Shown here: positions 58,949 to 64,000 of the stretch, in pieces
Position numbering within the stretch: the stretch's first letter is position 1
How the letters are laid out: every line of letters begins with the position of its first letter
DNA from: Nonomuraea aurantiaca
GTDB taxonomy: Bacteria; Actinomycetota; Actinomycetes; Streptosporangiales; Streptosporangiaceae
Length of the DNA: 64,000 bases
Reading direction: 5' to 3'
NCBI RefSeq assembly: GCF_020215705.1
Contig: NZ_JAIWNB010000004.1
Location: 248,001 to 312,000 of the forward strand
The notes under the pieces: generated by a model
Seen by the model: the letters and a program-made list of their open reading frames with translations, nothing else
The model's database searches: none
What the model was told of the DNA's origin: nothing
Program-made: the position numbers and the translations under genes

Positions 58949-60309
58949 GGGGCCCCCTGGTCGTCGTCGGCGACACGCTGCTGGACCTGGACGTCGAAGG
59001 CGACGCCGAACGGCTCTGCCCCGACGCGCCGGTCCCCGTGCTGGACGTCGCCGCCGAGCGCGCCCGTCCGGGCGGCGCGGGCCTGGCCGCGCTGCTGGCC
59101 GCCCGCGACGGCGCCGAGGTCGTGCTGATCACCGCCATCGGCGACGACCCGCCGGGCCGCCGCCTGTGCGGGCTGCTGTCGGCGGAGGTCGATCTGGTAC
59201 GCCTCCCGCTGCGCGGCAGCACGGTACGCAAGACCAGGGTGCGGGCCAGGGACCAGACGCTGCTCAGGATGGACACGGGCAACGGCCGGGCCGGGTACGC
59301 CCACGGGCCCCAGGTGGCCGAGGCCCTCGGCCGGGCCGCCGTGGTGCTGGTCTCCGACTACGGCCGGGGAGTGGCCGGGGTGGCGCGCGGGCTGCTGCGC
59401 GCGGCCGAGGCGCCGATCGTGTGGGACCCGCATCCCAGGGGTGAGGAGCCGGTGCCCGGCTGCGCGCTCCTGACGCCCAGCGAGCCGGAGGCCAGGCAGC
59501 TCTGCTCGCACCCGTACCACGGGCCGGACCAGGCGGCCCGCCGCCTGCTGCGCGACCTGCGCGCCGAGGCGGTGGCCGTCACGCTGGGTCCCCGGGGCGC
59601 CGCCCTGGCGCTGCGGGGCGGCGGCCCGGCCAAGCGGGTGCCCGCGCCGGTCCTCGCCGCTGTCCGGGACGTGTGCGGGGCCGGCGACCGCTTCGCCGGC
59701 GCCGCGGCTCTCGCGCTGGGCGACGGCGCGGACGCCGAGGAGGCGGTCACGACCGGCGTGACCGCGGCCTCGCGCTTCATCGAAGGCGGCGGCGCCGCCT
59801 CCGTGGACGGCGCCCAGCGCGGGCCCGGCGTCCGCCTGGCCGAGCAGCGGCTCGGCGACCGGCCGCGCACCGCGCTGGAGGTGGCCGAGCTGACCCACGC
59901 GAACGGCGGGCGGCTGATCGCCACCGGCGGCTGTTTCGACCTGCTGCACGCGGGGCATGTGAGCCTGCTGCGGCGGGCCAGGGCGCTCGGCGACGCGCTC
60001 GTCGTCTGCGTCAACTCCGACGAGTCGGTACGCCGGCTGAAGGGCCCCACCAGGCCCGTGGTGGACGTGCGCGACCGCGTCGAGGTGCTCAGGGCGCTCG
60101 GCTGCGTGGACGCGGTGCTGGTGTTCGACGAGGACACGCCCGCCGCCGTCATCGAGCGGCTGCGCCCCGACGTGTGGGTGAAGGGCGGCGACTACGAGGG
60201 CGACGTGCTGCCCGAGTCCGCCGTGCTGCGGCGGATCGGCGCCGAGATCGTCGTGCTCAGCACCTTGCCGGGACGATCGACGACCAACCTCATCAGGGAG
60301 ATCCGATGA
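58945..60309 (+). CDS. hldE: Bifunctional heptose-7-P kinase / heptose-1-P adenylyltransferase (HldE)
   Basis: A 454-residue fusion giving two ADP-heptose steps. The N-terminal ribokinase-like kinase (about 1-305) has VVGDTLLDLDVEGDAERLCP, GGAGLAALLAARDGAEVVLI, VLVSDYGRGVAGVARGLLRA and the anion-hole/catalytic VRDVCGAGDRFAGAAALALG (DxCGAGD, Asp base). The C-terminal cytidylyltransferase-like domain (about 320-454) has ATGGCFDLLHAGHVSLLRRA (HxGH motif) and LKGPTRPVVDVRDRVEVLRA. It phosphorylates heptose 7-P to the 1,7-bisphosphate and, after GmhB, transfers AMP to give ADP-heptose. GTG overlaps the gmhA stop. Confidence 0.94.
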   Translation: MRGPLVVVGDTLLDLDVEGDAERLCPDAPVPVLDVAAERARPGGAGLAALLAARDGAEVVLITAIGDDPPGRRLCGLLSAEVDLVRLPLRGSTVRKTRVRARDQTLLRMDTGNGRAGYAHGPQVAEALGRAAVVLVSDYGRGVAGVARGLLRAAEAPIVWDPHPRGEEPVPGCALLTPSEPEARQLCSHPYHGPDQAARRLLRDLRAEAVAVTLGPRGAALALRGGGPAKRVPAPVLAAVRDVCGAGDRFAGAAALALGDGADAEEAVTTGVTAASRFIEGGGAASVDGAQRGPGVRLAEQRLGDRPRTALEVAELTHANGGRLIATGGCFDLLHAGHVSLLRRARALGDALVVCVNSDESVRRLKGPTRPVVDVRDRVEVLRALGCVDAVLVFDEDTPAAVIERLRPDVWVKGGDYEGDVLPESAVLRRIGAEIVVLSTLPGRSTTNLIREIR

Positions 60310-60980
60310 ACATATTGATCACTGGGGGCGCCTCCGGGCTCGGCCTGGCGACGGCGGAGGCGGTGCGGAAGGAGGGCTGGCGGCCGCTGGTCGTGGACGT
60401 GCGGGAGCCCGAGCAGGACGTCGAGCACGCGATCGCCGACCTGGCCGACCGGGGACAGGCCGAGCGGGCCGTCACGGAGCTGGCCGAGCGGGCCGGCGGT
60501 CTCGACGCCGTGGTCACCGCGGCCGGGATCGACGCCTGCGGGCGGCTGGCCGACGTGCCCGCCGACGACTGGGACCGGGTGATCATGGTCAATCTGCTGG
60601 GCACGGCCTCGGTCGTACGGGCGGCGCTGCCCTACCTGACGCGCTCCCACGGCAAGGTCGTCACCTGCGCCTCGACGCTCGGGCTGCGCCCGCTGAGCGA
60701 CGCGTCCGCCTACTGCGCCTCGAAGTTCGGCGTCGTCGGGTTCACCCGCGGCCTGGCCGTCGAGCTGCGCGGGCAGGTGGGGGTGACGCTGCTGATCCCC
60801 GGCGGCATGCGGACGGGCTTCTTCGACGGCCGTCCCGAGCAGTACCGACCGGGACCCGAGGCGGGCCTGAACAACCCCGCCGACGTGGCCCAGACCATCG
60901 TCTTCGCCCTCGCCCAGCCCGCCGGATGCGAGGTGAGAGAGCTCGTCGTCTGCCCTTCCACGGAGACGTCATGGCCCTAG
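60306..60980 (+). CDS. Short-chain dehydrogenase/reductase
   Basis: A 224-residue classical SDR. TGGASGLGLATAEAVRKEGW binds the dinucleotide (TGxxxGxG), DAVVTAAGIDACGRLADVPA holds the NNAG-like turn in variant form (TAAG), and STLGLRPLSDASAYCASKFG has the catalytic Ser, Tyr and Lys (YxxxK as YCASK). It presumably oxidises, reduces or epimerises a sugar in the pathway; unlike HldD it is not an extended SDR, so heptose 6-epimerisation cannot be assumed. The ATG overlaps the hldE stop (ATGA), so its product belongs to the same pathway. Confidence 0.9.
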   Translation: MNILITGGASGLGLATAEAVRKEGWRPLVVDVREPEQDVEHAIADLADRGQAERAVTELAERAGGLDAVVTAAGIDACGRLADVPADDWDRVIMVNLLGTASVVRAALPYLTRSHGKVVTCASTLGLRPLSDASAYCASKFGVVGFTRGLAVELRGQVGVTLLIPGGMRTGFFDGRPEQYRPGPEAGLNNPADVAQTIVFALAQPAGCEVRELVVCPSTETSWP

Positions 60981-61839
60981 ATCTTCTCGTGCTGCGCGGG
61001 CTGGGCCTCGGGGACCTCCTCACGGCCGTACCCGCGCTGCGCGCCCTGCGTCAGAGCTTCCCCCGGCACCGGATCACGCTGGCCGCGTCCGCCGGGCTCG
61101 CCCCCCTGCTGCCCCTGACGGGGGCGGTGGACGAGCAGATCGACGTGTCGGGTCCCGGCCCGGTTCCGTTCGACCGGCCGGACATCGCGGTCAACCTGCA
61201 CGGCCGGGGCCCGCAGAGCGTCGAGGCGCTGCGGCGTACCGATCCGGGACGGCTGATCAGCCACGGCGCCGGGCCGCCGTGGCGCGACGGCGTGCACGAG
61301 GTGCGGCGCTGGTGCGACCTGCTGCGGTGGTACGGCCTCGAGGCCGACCCGGCGGATCTGACGTTCGGCGTCTCCGACCGGACGGGACCCGTGATCGTGC
61401 ATCCGGGGGCCGCCTACCCCGCGCGGCGCTGGCCGCCCGAGCGGTTCGCGCGCGTCGCCGCCGCCCTGGACGACGTGGTCGTCACGGGGAACGCGGCCGA
61501 GGTGCCGCTGGCCCGCGAGGTGGCCGAGCTGGCGGGGCTGCCGCCGGAGCGGATGCTGGCCGGGCGTACCGACCTGGCGGGGCTGATCGAGCTGGTCGGC
61601 CGGGCCCGGCTGGTGGTCTGCGGCGACACGGGCGTCGCCCATCTGGCGACGGCGTTCTGCGTGCCGTCGGTGGTGCTGTTCGGGCCGGTGTCGCCCGCGC
61701 TGTGGGGGCCGCCACCGGGGTGGCGGCACGTGGCGCTGTGGGCGGGCCGCAAAGGCGACCCGCACGGCACGGCGCCCGACCCGGGCCTGCTGAGAATCGA
61801 AGTCTCCGAAGTCGTCGACGCCGCCTTGGAGGTCACATC

Positions 61840-61843
<4 letters not shown>
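60971..61843 (+). CDS. Family-9 glycosyltransferase (ADP-heptosyltransferase-like)
   Basis: A 290-residue GT9 enzyme, second of its type in the cluster and without the repetitive N-tail. LDLLVLRGLGLGDLLTAVPA is the family N-terminus; VIVHPGAAYPARRWPPERFA and LVVCGDTGVAHLATAFCVPS (donor-site GDTGxxH) with VVLFGPVSPALWGPP follow. Two GT9 enzymes imply either two heptose residues or two linkages. It overlaps the SDR gene by 10 nt. The ATG at 60971 is preferred over an upstream in-frame ATG at 60926 because the family opening starts here. Confidence 0.9.
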
Positions 61844-62786
<943 letters not shown>

Positions 62787-62802
<16 letters not shown>

Positions 62803-62834
62803 ACCGGCTGCCGGCTGAGCGCCTGAACCGGCTA
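62787..62834. repeat. 24-bp tandem duplication joining two convergent gene ends
   Basis: CCGGCTGAGTACCTGAACCGGCTG (62787-62810) and a copy with a few changes (62811-62834). Copy 1 includes the stop of the epimerase gene, while copy 2 ends exactly in the TAG of mshC on the other strand. Confidence 0.9.
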
Positions 62835-64000
62835 GAGGGCGACGCCCAGCAGGGCGTCGGTCAGGTCGCGGACCAGGGGTGCCGCCGCCGGGTCGGCGCC
62901 GCCCTCCGACAGTGCCCGCTCGGCCCAGGCGTCGACGGCGGCCAGCGCGCCCGGCGTGTCGAGGTCGTCGGCGAGCCGTTCGCGTACCTCGGCCAGCAGC
63001 GGGCCCGCCTCGGGCGCGGTGGCGAGCCCGGCCGCCGAGCGCCACGTGGCCAGCCGGGCCTCGGCCGCGGCGAGCTGGTCCGGGACGTACTCCCAGTCCT
63101 CGCGGTAGTGGTGGGCGAGCAGCACGAGCCGGATCGCCATCGGGTCGTGCCGGCCCCGCAGCTTGGAGACGAAGACCAGGTTACCCTTGGACTTCGACAT
63201 CTTCTCGCCGTCGAGCGCCACCATCCCGGCATGGGTGTAGAACTTGGCGAACGGCCACTCCCCGGTGGCCGCGTGCCCCTCGGAGGCGCCGCACTCGTGG
63301 TGGGGGAAGATCAGGTCGGTGCCGCCGCCCGCGACGTCGTAGCCGGGGCCCAGGTTGTCGAGGGCGATCGCGGTGCACTCGATGTGCCAGCCGGGCCGGC
63401 CGCGGCCGAGCGCCGACTCCCATGACGGCTCGCCGGGCCGCTCGGCCCGCCACAGCAGCCAGTCGAGCGGGTGGCGCTTGCCGGGCCGGTCGGGGTCGCC
63501 GCCGCGCTCGGCGAACAGCTCGACCATCAGCTCCTCGCTGTAGCCGGACACCTGCCCGAACTTGGGCGCGTCCGCCACGCTGAAGTAGACGTCGCCGTCG
63601 AGGTCGTACGTGACGCCCTTGGCCGCCAGCCTGGCGATCAGCTCGGCCACCCGGCCGACGACCTCGGTCACGCCGACGTACTCGCGCGGCGGCACGATGC
63701 GCAGCGCCTCCATGTCCGTGCGGAACAGCTCGATCTCCCGCTCGGCCAGGTCCTGCCAGCGGACACCGGTCTGCTCGGCCCGCTCCAGGAGCGGGTCGTC
63801 GACGTCGGTGGCGTTCTGGGTGTAGTGGACCTCGTGGCCCGCGTCGCGCCACACCCGGCCGACCATGTCGAAGGCCAGGTAGGTGTTGGCGTGGCCCAGG
63901 TGGGTGGCGTCGTAGGGGGTGATGCCGCAGACGTACATGCGGGCGGTCGGACCCGGGTCGCTCTGCCGGACCTTCCCGGCCGCCGTGTCGTAGAGCCGCA
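62832..64000 (-). CDS. mshC: Mycothiol ligase MshC (5' end outside window)
   Basis: Ligates cysteine to glucosaminyl-inositol in mycothiol synthesis; a cysteinyl-tRNA synthetase relative. About 388 residues are visible in the minus frame up to position 3998 of the right edge ([20 protein letters not shown] precedes [20 protein letters not shown]). [12 protein letters not shown] carries the HIGH-equivalent (HLGH) and the zinc Cys, and [20 protein letters not shown] and [12 protein letters not shown] the other zinc ligands. [20 protein letters not shown] is the KMSKS loop. The [14 protein letters not shown] string distinguishes MshC from CysS. The first codons lie beyond the window. Confidence 0.95.
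   Translation of the reverse strand, partial: RLYDTAAGKVRQSDPGPTARMYVCGITPYDATHLGHANTYLAFDMVGRVWRDAGHEVHYTQNATDVDDPLLERAEQTGVRWQDLAEREIELFRTDMEALRIVPPREYVGVTEVVGRVAELIARLAAKGVTYDLDGDVYFSVADAPKFGQVSGYSEELMVELFAERGGDPDRPGKRHPLDWLLWRAERPGEPSWESALGRGRPGWHIECTAIALDNLGPGYDVAGGGTDLIFPHHECGASEGHAATGEWPFAKFYTHAGMVALDGEKMSKSKGNLVFVSKLRGRHDPMAIRLVLLAHHYREDWEYVPDQLAAAEARLATWRSAAGLATAPEAGPLLAEVRERLADDLDTPGALAAVDAWAERALSEGGADPAAAPLVRDLTDALLGVAL

Noticed and set aside
57238..59958. A 906-codon minus frame across the heptose operon.
   Set aside because: Antisense of GT4, gmhA and hldE, all of which have intact motifs.

Overview
The window is a very GC-rich, gene-dense chromosomal stretch of an actinobacterium. 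A complete Pup-proteasome system, PafBC-TatAC synteny, a WhiB regulator and the mycothiol ligase MshC exclude most other phyla. The gene order and the tail to a heptose/carbamoyl glycosylation cluster fit a filamentous actinomycete of the Streptosporangiales type (Nonomuraea or Streptosporangium-like). That placement is inference; no rRNA or tRNA gene was seen.

Left part, 1-24800: the extended proteasome island. On the minus strand lie tatC (cut by the window edge), tatA, a small membrane protein, pafC and pafB (DNA-damage regulators), two double-FKBP lipoproteins, pafA (Pup ligase), a small secreted protein, prcA and prcB (20S core), then pup with an endonuclease VII-like gene, dop, an acyltransferase, arc/mpa (ATPase ring) and trmI. 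The island is interrupted between prcB and pup by plus-strand genes: a sugar ABC importer whose own ATPase gene is a wreck, and a Y-family polymerase (dinB). Small side modules (DUF3866, DUF3291 with a cysteine-rich HTH regulator, GNAT acetyltransferases) sit around it.

Middle part, 24855-51706: housekeeping and accessory genes. These include a tandem GNAT, gluconate kinase next to a decayed GntR-type regulator, an FHA protein, an M50 site-2 protease with CBS domains divergent from a RecB-like nuclease, a NarL-type two-component pair, an oligopeptide ABC operon (oppC-A-B-D-F), a HAD phosphatase, cobalamin-dependent methionine synthase, a universal stress protein, a PAC2 protein, a TetR-like protein that has lost its DNA-binding domain, a CbiX-like chelatase coupled to a HemD-winged-helix fusion, peptide deformylase and WhiB.

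Right part, 51737-62802: two divergent, tightly overlapping operons encoding ADP-heptose synthesis (GmhA, HldE, GmhB), five glycosyltransferases (two GT9 heptosyltransferase-like), a NodU/CmcH carbamoyltransferase, an SDR and a UDP-xylose-synthase-like enzyme. This predicts a carbamoylated, heptose-containing glycan or glycoside in an organism without LPS, and it is the best candidate for an undescribed system. mshC runs off the right edge.

Two genome-style features recur. First, many plus- and minus-strand genes have a TANNNT -10 box 6-9 nt before the start codon and no Shine-Dalgarno, so leaderless mRNAs are expected. Second, short tandem duplications (15-50 bp units, 2-6 copies) repeatedly sit on gene ends, gene starts and protein linkers, and several genes are internally deleted relics.
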